From the NCBI GenBank assembly GCA_025769875.1, contig JAGFNK010000157.1:1-64000 (forward strand): DNA of 64,000 nt. The letters are read 5' to 3'. Position numbers and translations under genes: made by a program. The notes beneath the pieces were generated by a model, which saw only the letters and a program-made list of their open reading frames with translations, had not been told where the DNA came from and searched no databases. Every line of letters starts with the position of its first letter. The stretch's first letter is position 1. Positions 21,701 to 32,457 of this stretch are shown here, piece after piece. Origin of the DNA: Russula earlei. Lineage: Eukaryota > Basidiomycota > Agaricomycetes > Russulales > Russulaceae.

Positions 21701-22239
21701 GATCACAAGACATAAGAGATCACGAGACCAGTAAGTAAAGGGGCATACGAAAGCAAGCAGTCCATAGCAAAAGGTAAGAAGTAAACGTAAAAGGAAAATG
21801 GTGTAACAGCAGTCCCAAGAAGTGCCGTGCATGAGAGCCGGAACAGCACCACGGAGGTGAGTATCCAACTGTAGTTCAAAAATATTAGTTAGTGTTGATA
21901 TGTGAAATATATATTGTTTCCTGACATTTGTGTGAATTTAAGTGCCTGAGTTGTTTATCATAACAATGTTGCAATCAGTAGAACATAAGCATGTGGTTGG
22001 CTATATAGGTATGGTTGATGATGGGAAGAAATGTAGTCAATGGTGCTCTATATAACCCTGGTGGCAGCTATATAGAGTTTGGTGGTTGCTATGTAGGCAT
22101 GAAACCTCGATGGTTGTAAAGTTGCTACAGATGCTATGGTAGCTATATAGCACTACATAGCATTTTCATTTTTCCTGATGTCCACTGCAGTCTATTGGAA
22201 GGTATGTGACTGGTTTGGCTCTACAATGATACTAAAATA
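18713..22239. other. About 3.5 kb of unidentified inserted DNA inside the host-like gene
   Basis: The two flanking gene pieces (DPWDV side and FILQ side) belong together, so this stretch is an insertion. It holds a 30-bp tandem array (18781-18905) and GT-rich and CT-rich low-complexity DNA (19380-20160). A possible short exon at 20650-20778 (MPSSASSLMPPLTATKPPTP… ending at a GT donor) is present. A region at 21200-21880 has a minus-strand TATATATAAG near 21445 and a GCGCAGC…GCTGCGC hairpin and looks like a decayed LTR. No transposase or pol motif was found. Confidence 0.35.
18781..18905 (+). repeat. Tandem repeat, period about 30 bp, four copies
   Basis: Four units of the form CTATGGAGA-N-ATCAGTTTATTACATTGCA follow each other, the later ones diverging. 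No coding role seen. Confidence 0.8.
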
Positions 22240-22961
22240 CATTTCAGACAGTTCAACACATTGCTGACTTGTGGTGTAATGTTATTGGATCCACCAGCAT
22301 CACTGTCCTTCTGGTGTTCCTCAATGTCCAAGAAGATCTATGAGATTTGGATGAAGAATGTGATGATTCCAAATGCTCTATGTCTAATAATTACTTAACA
22401 CTTCTTAGAAATGGAAGGGGCTCTTTCATGGTCCCTTCATCCTCCAGAAATTCACCACCCACCTCACAGCTATTGAAGGTTCTGCAAAGGTTTTCAACCT
22501 TCATGACAATCCCACTCCTGGGGTGATTGGTGGGTTAGTCTTGGCCACTTCCTTGATAAGTATCATATATCATGCTTGCAGGGCTATTCTGATCATTTAT
22601 AGGTGGAGAGGGCATTAACTCTGGTTGCCACCAGGACATTGACCATTGCAATGGCCTGTGCTAACAAAGGCAAGGTGGTAACCCTCCCTTGAACTCTCAA
22701 TTTCTACACTAGCAAAGACTCCATGCACCAGACTAATTTCTGCAACATGGCTTGGGGTAAGGCCACCCATAGTTATGCCATGTCAGCATGCTCACTCACA
22801 AACACCAAGTTCAATACCATTATTCAAGAAGCCCAAGAATTCATGAAGCCAATTTGATTTCATGGCAGGACTGCCAAGCCTACAGAAATCATTTATATTG
22901 ATGGTTCTGATGACAAACATGCATGTCCTGTTGATGACTCTGACTTGGATGTGGAGTGTAA
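22240..22961 (+). pseudogene. C-terminal piece of the host-like gene, cut by the Harbinger-type MITE
   Basis: After a good acceptor (ACATTTCAG at about 22248) the frame reads TVQHIADLWCNVIGSTSITV. It continues through WKGLFHGPFILQKFTTHLTA, VERALTLVATRTLTIAMACA, MAWGKATHSYAMSACSLTNT and IIQEAQEFMKPI to an acidic tail DDSDLDVEC. This order matches the C-terminal half of the family. In-frame TGA codons occur at …QEDL-stop-DLDEE, …VVTLP-stop-TLNF and …FMKPI-stop-FHGR, again TGA. The tail is broken at 22959-22961 by the TAA target duplication of the MITE. Confidence 0.5.
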
Positions 22962-23373
22962 GGCCCCTTTTACCAACCAAGAATTCTTGAATCTTGAACT
23001 TGAACTTGGATTTTGGGATTTTCTGGGAGTGACAGGAATGACAGGTGTGATGTAAGTGACATAATAAACTAATATGAGTCTATTTCAAATATGAGTTATT
23101 TTTTGGTGTGATTTGCATTCATGTGTGGGGTTTACATGTGATATATAAAATATTTTTTCTAGCCCCCTCCTTCCACTCCTTCCAAGTGGGGTATGGCAAG
23201 CATGTCACTAAGGCAGAAAATGTGTCACTGATGTGTGGGTGCACCTGTCAAGACTCACTGTTGAACAATCCAGTTCAAGAGTGAGGGGTAAGCTTGAAGA
23301 TGAGTCAATAGACATCTAGGATGGCATGGGCAAGTAGGAGAGTCCAAAGCAGTAACAGGTACCAGAGAGGCAC

Positions 23374-23865
23374 TGTCACAAGTACCAGTACCTCAGACCG
23401 GACCGGCAACTGGACAAGCCTACCCAGACTAGCCTCACAATTCCTGCGTGTTCTCATGACTCATCTGCCTCGCATGCATCACTACCTTCCAGCGTGTTCC
23501 AGTTCCAATCGTCTCATTGCTACCTCATGTCTACCATTTGATATAGGACATATCTGTCTATATAAACCTGTCAGTAGAAGGGAACAAGCCCTAAGCTTGT
23601 TCTCTTGTGAAATATCACTGGATTCAGCTTCAGAACTGTAGGCTTGCAGGAAATCAAGCAGTCGTCTCAGAAATCCTCTCATCTCTCTGAGTCTTCATAC
23701 ATGAAGACTTATTCATCATATTTCCTCTCCACGGTACACACTAGCCTTTGCTGTGTTGTCACTGAGAACCCTGATTCTCGCAAGAACTCGTCGTCTTGCT
23801 CGACTCAGTGTGCACGTCTCGCGCATGAAACAATTTCTCAGCGACACCGCCCCCAGTTGGTGACA
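23374..23865 (+). repeat. 5' LTR of the gypsy element
   Basis: TGTCACAAGTACC…GGTGACA. A TATA box (CTATATAAACC near 23558) is followed by a hairpin-prone AAGCTTGTTCTC stretch. Confidence 0.93.
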
Positions 23866-23941
23866 TTAGAACAAGCTTAGCACCTCGAACCCTTGACCCC
23901 AAACCACACACTCATCAAAGAATATATCAATTTTCTTCAAT

Positions 23942-25747
23942 ATGACTACAGCTTGAGACTGGAGGTACAAAGGACTCGCCACACCAACTGTAGAAGGACT
24001 GGCAGCACTCAAATGTCCATTTGAGTTGCTCCCAGATCAAGAGAAAAATGTTCCCTCCATGACTACATTCAACGATGGCATTGACTTCTTCACTATACAC
24101 ACAGACAACGTACCATGGACTGGCTACTATGTCACTTGGAAGGGTGCCAAAGTAGCCCTCAGCCACCTTTATGGCCTTTGGTTTGAGATTGCGAGACGCA
24201 GCAACAGCTGGGAAGTGATGCGTGTCACTCGCCCAGCCTTCCACCTTGCTCAAAGTCCCCTCAGAGGGATTAACCTCACCACACTAATAGCTTCAGGAGA
24301 ACCCCTCCCTAGTTCCAAGGCCCCAAGCCATACCCTGACACCAGGACCTGCCATGACCACCCATGCTCCGATGGAGCTTGAAACAACAACAACGATGAAT
24401 GTTTTCATTGCCACTACCGACCCCGATCCCCCTCAACCTCAACCCACGTCATCTGGAACAGCACAAGCACCCACCCATGCTTTGTTCGCCAGGATCAGAG
24501 GTCATGGAATACGACCTCCAAGTCCCGACCCCGATCCTGACGACTTCTTTGGACGCACAGACCCCGATCACGACATACATGGATCAGACAATGGAAAACT
24601 TGAGGGAATCCCTCCCGAGTTTTTCAATGGCGACTGCGCATGGACACACGCCTTCCTGGTTGCATTCAACAGATTCATGTCCATGAACCATGACAGTAAG
24701 ATTGCTAGAGACCCCATCAAAAAGTGTGCATATTTTCTCTCACTGATGAAGGGACCTAAAGTCGAGGGATGGCTTGAAGCCATGGACCAATGGCTTGAAG
24801 ACATACAAGCCGACACCACCAACATACCACTCGGACTTACTGCGTGGGAAGCACTGTGACAACACTCCCATCGTGCATTCACCAACTACATGGAACATGA
24901 AAAGGCCCAAGATAGACTCAAAGAACTCAAGATGAAAGATGGACTCCTCGATGACTATGTATCAGAATTTCAACTACTGGCCAGATGAGCAGGACTCAAC
25001 CTCAATGAACCCACGGTTATGAGGCTCTTCGCATGGGGCCTACCTTGAAGCCTGGTTGAATCGTGCCTCAATTTGGAAGACCCCACCTCATTTGCAGATT
25101 GGGTCACGGCTGCGCAAAGGCATCACCAAGTTTGGATGCGCAAATGCACAATCCTATCTGATCATTCTAGCACACACAGGCGCAACTTCAATCAGCCCCA
25201 GAACAACAGACCCTGGGGACGACTTATCAACTCGGCCTGGGCCAACCATGGAAATAATCAAAGCAACGCTACACCAGCATGTCCACACCTCCCACCATGT
25301 GACCCAAACGCGATGGATACTAGTGCAGGTGCAGCCCACAAAGTGGTCACCGAGGCAGAGAAACAGAAGCACCGAGAGGAAGGAAGATGCTTTCACTGTT
25401 CTCTCAGGGGACACCTAGCCCGCAACTGCCCTACAAAACTGAAACATGAAACGACCCGTGCCTGCACCGCCAAAGTCACCACCATGACTGAACCCCCTAC
25501 TATAGAGGTTATAGAGGAGGACGCAGTCGTTAAATTAGCAAAGACAGCAAAGGCACTTTCTGTGAAAGATAGGGAAGCCTTTATTAAGGCTTTGATGGGA
25601 GACGATGAAGATAAAGAGGAGGATTTTTTTCGGACGCTTGAGCATAATGGCAATTGCTTGAGCTTCAGGTATCGACTCCATGTACAAGTCTCAAAGAAAG
25701 TCAATATCAGTGATGACTACTATTTACATTGGATCAAACAAAGCTGA
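23942..25747 (+). pseudogene. gag: gag of the gypsy element
   Basis: One frame from ATG 23942 to 25747, broken by four TGA codons at 23954, 24857, 24986 and 25046, all at probable arginine sites. The N-terminal part is TTFNDGIDFFTIHTDNVPWT…, followed by a Pro-rich linker, then a capsid-like core (MKGPKVEGWLEAMDQWLEDI…, RLKELKMKDGLLDDYVSEF) and a CCHC knuckle CFHCSLRGHLARNC near 25395. The end overlaps the protease frame by 68 bp in the +1 frame, a usual gag-pol arrangement. Confidence 0.85.
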
Positions 25748-28700
25748 AAGAAAAGCTCTGATAGACAGTGGAGCCACCGAATGCTTCATATCTCCCAAGT
25801 TGGCAAAAGAACTACACCTACAAACTGAAAAGTTAACCCCAGCCAGAAACGTCAAAAATGTTGATGGAATGCTCAATCATTTGGGAAAAATTACTCAGAC
25901 TGTCAACTTAGAATTGAAACTATTGGGACAAAGACATACACACCAATTCTTAGTCACGGACATAGGACAAGACAACATCATCCTGGGATACCCATTCCTA
26001 GAATCGACCAATCCAAGAATAAACTGGTCCAAAGGGACCATGATGGGAAGGATCACCCTCTTGGGAAACCAAGAAACACCAGCATGGATTGGAGCGTTGA
26101 TGGACTGGGAAGAAGGAGACAAACTATGGCTACAGACTCAAATATGCAAAAGTACCATAGCTCAACAACTAGCGGAATCACAAATACAGGATAAAACTAG
26201 AACCTGGCAAGAAACAGTTCCCCATCAATACCATCAATATGGACAAGTGTTTATGGAACAAGAATTGGAAAGATTTCCTGGACCAAGGAAATGGGATCAT
26301 GCCATTGACCTAAAACCAGATGCCCCAACAACGATCAATTGTAGAGTATACCCCCTTTCACCTAAAGAAAAGGAAGAACAAGGGAAATTCCTCGAACAAA
26401 ATTTATGACTTAAACGAATAAGAAGGTCCAATTTGCCATATGCTAGTGGATTCTTTCTTATAAAGAAGAAAGATGGTAAATTTCGACTGGTACAAGACTA
26501 TAGAAATCTAAACAAATGGATGATACCTAACATATACCCACTACCTCTAATCCCAGAGCTTATCCACACCCTAGCAGGGAAGGAACTCTTCACCAAATTT
26601 GACATTAGATGGGGTTACAACAATATCCAGATCAAAGAAGGAGACTGAGTGGAAAGCAGCCTTCAAAACTAGCGATGGGCTGTTTGAACCTATGGTAATG
26701 TTCTTCGGACTGACAAACTCTCCAGCCGCCTTTCAAACCATGATGGACGACATCTTTCAGGAAGAGCTCGCACAAGGATGGTTGAAAATCTACATGGATG
26801 ACATCATCATTGCCACAAAAAATGACGAAACAGAACATATGTCTAAAGTCAACCACATACTATCCAAATTAAAACAACACGACCTCTACCTCAAACCAGA
26901 AAAATGCCAATTCCACAAGAGAAAGGTAGAATACCTTGGGGTGATTATAGGAGAAGGAAAAATAACTATGGATCCCGTCAAAGTCAAAGGAATCAAGGAT
27001 TGGCCAACCCCATCAACATTAAAGGAAGTCAGGAGTTTCTTGGGATTCTGCAACTTCTATCGAAACTTCATACCCAACTTCTCTATAAAAGCCAGGCCAT
27101 TGAATGACTTGACAAAGAAAAATAAGCAATGGGAATGGACAACAAAAGAGGATCAAGCCTTTCAAATCTTAAAAGAAACTTGCGTATCCTACCCAGTACT
27201 TTCGCACCCCAAATTGGACAAAACAGTTCATTTCTAGATACTGATGCATCAGGATTTGCCATTGGAGCAGTCATATCCCAAGAATACAAAGATGGTCTAC
27301 ACCCAATCGCATACTATTCTAGAACATTATTGGATGCAGAAAGAAACTACGATGCACATGACAAAGAATTAGCAGCAGTAATCTTCGGACTAAAAAGTGG
27401 ACGACCATTCTTCCTAGGAGCCGATAAACCAGTCAGAATAAGGACAGACCATAAAAACCTCACCTATTTCAAAGAACCACAAAAATTAACAGGACGACAA
27501 GCCAGATGGATGCAATACATGCAAGATTTCAACATCACTATGGAACACGTCCCTGGACACACACACACAATTGCCAACACACTTTCTCATCACAAAGACC
27601 TTAACAAGGGGGTAGAAGAACAAAAAACCACAGCTATTACCACCCAAAATTTTCGCAGGGAAAAACCTACCTACCAGACAAACCTGATGAACAACGAGAA
27701 ATCTTGAGACAATTCCATGACACCCCCTTTGCAGGACATCCAGGAATAGCTAACACCTGGGATTTAGTCAAACAATATTATGAAGGACCTAGACTACGAC
27801 AGTTCATAGAACAATACGTCAAAGGATATGCCAAATGTCAAGAATCTAAAACCAACATACCCAGAAAGAAAGCTACTACTTTCCCACTCACCACACACGT
27901 TGAACAAGGCCCCTTTTAATATGTATTGATGGATCTCATCACTGACCTACCTAAATCAGAAGGATTCAACAGCATCCTTACCATTGTTGACCAAGGATGC
28001 TCTAAAGCGACAAAGTTCATCCCATGCAACAAAACAATCGATGGAACAGGTGTCGCACATGAGTACTTGAAACACCTCATACCCTGGTTCGGTATTCCCA
28101 AAATAATCATCTCCAACAGGGACCCTCGATTCACATCAAACTTCTCCAAAGCCATATGTAAAAATCTAGGCATCAAACAAAACATGTCCACCACATTCCA
28201 CCCCCAGACCGACGGACAAACAGAAAGAATGAACGCATGGCTAGAACAATACCTAAGACCCTGGACCATGACCCATCCTCATTCCTGGGCAAAAATGCTT
28301 CCTTTAGCAGAATATGCACACAACTCATGGAAACATGAAACATCACGAAGATCACCACATGAACTTCCTCATGGGATTCAAACCCCAAATTAACATTAGT
28401 CTAGAAGACAACAACGTGCCTTCATCCACCAATCACCTAAAACAACTAGAAGAAGCAAGATGGGATGCACAACAACTTCTAGAACGCAAACAACAACCCC
28501 TAAAACCTGACGTCAAGGAAATGGAAGAAGGAACCCTCGTATGGCTAGAAGCAAAAAACCTCAAAACACGAGGAACATGCAAGTTAATGCCTAAAAGATA
28601 CAGCCCATTTCCCTATCACAAAAAGAATTTCCAAAGTTGCCTATCAATTACAACTCCCACCATCAATGAAGACACACGATGTCTTCCATGTCAATTTACT

Positions 28701-28944
28701 CCTCCCTTATAAGGAGACAGAAGAATACAGCATGCCATTTACACGCCCCCCACTGACCATTGAAAACGAGGAAGAATACGAAATTGAAGCAATTCTAGAC
28801 TCCAGAAGGTTTGGACAAACATGTAAACTTCAATATCTCATACACTGGAAAGGATACCCTACATCAGATGACTCCTGGGTTGACCACCATGACCTTAATG
28901 CCCCAGAACTTCTAAAAGAATATTACGCCGCATCAGCTGGATGA
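25680..28944 (+). pseudogene. pol: pol of the gypsy element: protease, RT, RNase H, integrase, chromodomain
   Basis: Order: aspartic protease (ALIDSGATECFISPKLAKEL, near 25755); RT (KKKDGKFRLVQDYRNLNKWM; FFGLTNSPAAFQTMMDDIF; IYMDDIIIATKND near 26800); RNase H (FLDTDASGFAIGAV, RTDHKNLTYF); an HHCC zinc region (HDTPFAGHPG…CQESK); integrase core (LMDLITDLP, SNRDPRFTSNF, HPQTDGQTERMN); and a C-terminal chromodomain (YEIEAILDSRRFGQ…YLIHWKGYPTSDDSWV, 28775-28900). Defects: TGA at 26406; a one-base insertion near 26647; frameshifts near 27236 and 27670; TAA at 27917-27919. The chromodomain places it among chromoviruses. Confidence 0.9.
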
Positions 28945-30268
28945 CCCCAGATATAAAGACACCACCTACAGACAATCATTCCTCACTGCTCTACCCCCAC
29001 TCTACGATGTCCTCCACACAGAACTCTCCTGCTACCTCCACTGCTACTCTTGTACCCACTCCACCTTACTCTCCTACGCTCATTTATCTACCGCTGTCCA
29101 GAGAACCATCCTCTTCAACAGCAGCGACCATTAACACTAGACTACTCATTCGACATGCTGCACAACACGCCACAATGATTGTACAAGCACACAAACTATG
29201 GGAAGACAACTCTCTCACCACCATACTATGCACCTTTGGCAATCGATCCCCCACATGAGGGACCAACTCTCCCATCAGAACCCACAGCCCTTCCTACCAT
29301 GTTTGCTCCCCATCGCCTGATCCCATTCCAATCCTTCTATGCACAACTACTCCCATCATTGAACAGACCGAAAATATCATCCTGCTCAATGAAAACTTTG
29401 TCCAAACAAACTGCAAGAGAACACCACCCCCCATCTACAAACCACCTGCTAACCGCACCCAACTTTCAGAGCTGGAAGAACTTGGAGAAGGATGGGAAGA
29501 AGGAGATCTAGGGCTCAACCTACTAATCCCAGACCCAGGCAACAAAGATGACACGCTTCCCCCTCACTTTGTCCTTCCCAACCTCACACACAGTTTCCCC
29601 TCCTTGCTAGCCACCTATGGCCCTGGATGCCCCACTCACTGTATACCTATTCGAGCACGAGCCAACCCCTATCCTCACCCCCTTCTCACACAAAAAGATG
29701 CCTTCCTGTTCAAAGATGGCCTTAGACATACCAAGGCAATAAATGAGGCACTCAGGTTCAAACAGGACCTGTCCCTAGAGGCTGAAGTACATCATTATCA
29801 GTTCGCCATAAAAAAGATACGACAAATGGCAAATAACCTTGTCACTGCTCAGAGAGAGATATCACGACATGGTATGGGAAGTAAGGGATTCGGAAGTCAA
29901 ACTAGCCAAGGCTAACGCCAAAGCCCATCTTGAACCATGAGTCTTATTCGAGACCATGCCCCAACTCACCGATCAAGAACACGAGGATGCCAAAGAAGCC
30001 TTGATGGACCCATGGTGCCAATTCTCCCCTTGACTCTCTGACAAATGTGCTTGGTGCCATGACGGAGGACATGACACCTTCAAATGCCCCAAAATTGCCA
30101 TCTGCGTCCTCTGCAATTGTCACGGACATATAGCTGACCACTGCAGAAATCCACACCGACAATGCAAAAACCGACAGAATGTGTTGAGTCCCCCACGACC
30201 AACTTCATTTCCACATCCATCACTGCCACTCCACCATTATCCCTTATGCCACTTAGACGTTAACAAGG
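28941..30268 (+). pseudogene. Third ORF of the gypsy element, ending in two CCHC zinc knuckles
   Basis: ATG 28941 overlaps the last bases of pol. The frame holds a Ser/Thr/Pro-rich start and a helical middle (QKDAFLFKDGLRHTKAINEA, EAEVHHYQFAIKKIRQMANN). After a frameshift near 29870 it has KLAKANAKAHLEP and then CAWCHDGGHDTFKC and CVLCNCHGHIADHC (30046-30150), both C-x2-C-x4-H-x4-C. TGA codons at 29256, 29938 and 30031 interrupt it. A nucleic-acid-binding role is inferred from the knuckles. I know of no standard gypsy gene in this position. Confidence 0.6.
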
Positions 30269-30274
30269 GGGTGA

Positions 30275-30766
30275 TGTCACAAGTACCGGTACCTCGGACC
30301 AGACCGGCAACCGGACAAGCCTACCCGGACTAGCCTCACAATTCCTGCGTGTTCTCATGACTCATTTGCCTCGCATGTACCACTACCTTCCAGCGTGTTC
30401 CAGTTCCAATCATCTCATTGCTACCTCATGTCTACCATTTGATATAGGACATATCTGTCTATATAAACCTGTCAGTAGAAGGGAACAAGCCCTAAGCTTG
30501 TTCTCTTGTGAAAGATCACTGGATTCAGCTTCAGAACTGTAGGCTTGCAGGAAATCAAGCAGTCGTCTCAGAAATCCTCTCATCTCTCTGAGTCTTCATA
30601 TGTGAAGACTTATTCGTCATATTTCCTCTCCACGGTACACACTAGCCTTTGCTGTGTTGTCACCGAGAACCCCAATTCTCACAAGAACTTGTCATCTCGC
30701 TCGACTCAGTGCACATGTCTTGCGCATGAAACAATTTGTCAGCAACACCGCCCCCAGTCAGTGACA
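30275..30766 (+). repeat. 3' LTR of the gypsy element
   Basis: Partner of 23374-23865, followed by GGCAC. Confidence 0.93.
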
Positions 30767-31863
30767 GGCACAGTTACTGGTAGCATCAAGAAGTTATGCA
30801 GAGAAGAGGCCAGTGTGACACAAGGGGATGGTCCTAAAGGAGTATCCCAGGGGTAGAGAGTGCCATAAACAAATGGACAGTCTGAAGACTGTCTGCTACT
30901 TTATTGAGCACTTATATACTACAAGGGAACTGCTAAATAGGGAACAAGTCATAACCTTGTTATCAAGCACAATAGACAGATGAGTAAGAAGTCAGGGTAT
31001 GCTCAGTCATGCTCAGTAAGCTGCTGAGTAAGGAGGCCCATAATGATGAGTAAGGGCCTTTAGAGTCCACATGTTCACTGCATGTGCAAAGCATCTGATT
31101 CATTTGCCGTCAGTTAGTTCAAAGGCCAGTCATTTTGAGGACTTGGGGTATTTGTCAGTGGAGTAGTGTTGCCTATAAAGCCCCTTATATAGTTCTATTA
31201 AGGTCCTTAGAGTCAACCCTAATACTTCTATTAAGGTCTCTAGTATTGCCTTATAGTTCGTTCTAAGGTTATTAGAGTTAGTCTAATAACATGTCGTAGA
31301 GCTTTTAGTATCTTGTTAGTGCCTCTTGTAGAGCACTTAGAGTCATCATAAAGGGTCCTTAGGGAGGCTATAATACTGTCCTTTATTGCTAAAAGGGTTT
31401 CCATTAAGTAGGGCTTGCTGTATGTCGATTATGCTGAGAATCGCTTGTGCAACAATGCATGCATGATATTGTGGACACCTCTACTCACCCCTTTTGTCTG
31501 TGTGAACAGGGTGGCATCATAGAGGCTGGGTTTCCTCTAATAAGGAAGGGTCCTTCAAGGGCCCTCTCCAGGAAATCGTTTGTGACAGCACCTGTTTGTG
31601 CAACTTTTGTATGTGCAGCTCTGATGCAAATGGGGCTGCAAGCACCCAGATGTTGAGCTCAACTCCAAGTTTGATGCTGACACATCATGTGTAACCCCAT
31701 ATATGTGAATATGCAAATCACAACAGAACAAAAATCCATATTAATGTATTGTATACATCATATCACTTACATCACTCCTGTCACTCCTGTCACTCCCAGA
31801 AAATCCTGAAATCCAAGTTTAAGTTCAAGATTCAAGAATTCTTGGTTGGTAAAAGGGGCCTAA

Positions 31864-32135
31864 GTCATCTCTTCTCTTCCATAACATCACTGACATTGAT
31901 TGTTCAGAATTTACAATGCAGCTCACTGTCCCCCATAACTGCTCTCATTTCCCTGTATGTGCTTGCCTATCACCATGCCTGATTCACCTCTTGCTTATCA
32001 TGCTTACCTTGAATTTTCCTGGATACCTCTTTCTTAATGCATGCTTAGCATGTTTAGCACATCTTTTTACCCATGCTTGGACTGCTTACCAAATATATGT
32101 GCTTTACATGCTTGAAAAATGCTTAAAAACACTTA
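31864..32135. other. Short spacer between the MITE and the autonomous-type Harbinger
   Basis: Contains GCTTA-rich words (TGCTTACC, TGCTTAGC) that recur as GCTTA/TAAGC beyond the Harbinger element at 35550-35780, so the element jumped into a GCTTA-rich tract. It may start with the last codons of the host-like gene (SSLLFHNITDID). Confidence 0.35.
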
Positions 32136-32457
32136 GGCCCATGATACCAACCGAGAATTCTTGAACTTCGAACTTGAACTTGAATTTCGGGATTTTCCAG
32201 GAGTGACTGGTGTGACCAGTGTGATATAAGTGACATTGCATATATGATAAACTAATAGGATTTTTTTTAATATGAGTTTTTATTTGCCTTGTGATTTGCA
32301 TATTCGCATATTGTGATTGCAGCCATGACTGGGAACTGACTCAGTCCGCTTGTGTCTGCTGAATGTTGCCGAGGCATACTGTAGGGCCCAGGATCCATCC
32401 ACACTGGAGCGAGAGATTTTTGAAGAGGAAATGGAAAATCTTTTTTTGAAAAAAATA

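Larger units (their letters stand above)
23374..30766 (+). mobile_element. Full-length Ty3/gypsy chromovirus-type retrotransposon, TSD GGCAC
   Basis: Identical-length LTRs (492 bp) at 23374-23865 and 30275-30766 flank gag, pol and a third ORF. GGCAC stands at 23369-23373 and 30767-30771. The right LTR is preceded by an AAGGGGGTGA purine tract. The LTRs differ at some 25 positions by eye (about 94-95 % identity), mostly C/T or G/A changes at CpG. Several stops and frameshifts disable it. Confidence 0.93.
23246..31587 (-). mobile_element. Solo LTR (copy 3) nested in the MITE, itself split by a gypsy element; TSD GCACC
   Basis: The plus-strand start TGTCAAGACTCACTG resembles the end of LTR copies 1 and 2. 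The right part (about 30772-30930) matches LTR copy 1 (CCCAGG…GAGAGTG, AAATGGACAGTCTGA, GCACTTATATA). The far end is TTTGTGACA at 31587, giving TGTCA…TGACA termini. GCACC stands at 23241-23245 and 31588-31592. Without the gypsy element it is about 944 bp, longer than copies 1-2, with a different U3 full of TTATTAAGGTC-like words. The right boundary rests on the duplication and the CA end. Confidence 0.6.
22962..31860. mobile_element. PIF/Harbinger-type MITE (about 550 bp without nested insertions), TSD TAA
   Basis: Left end GGCCCCTTTTACCAACC…GAATTCTTGAA and right end its reverse complement, flanked by TAA at 22959-22961 and 31861-31863. The inverted repeats stay similar for at least 170 bp. 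They are clearly related to the ends of the autonomous-type element at 32136-35520 (GGCCCATGATACCAAC…GAATTCTTGAA). Excluding the nested LTR insertion (23246-31592), 552 bp remain with no ORF. A 3-bp TWA duplication and GGCCC-type ends fit Harbinger. Confidence 0.8.

Noticed and set aside
23374..23865. Recognisable tRNA 3'-end primer-binding site after the gypsy LTR
   Set aside because: TTAGAACAAGCTTAG after the LTR does not match a tRNA 3' end that I can name; left unannotated.
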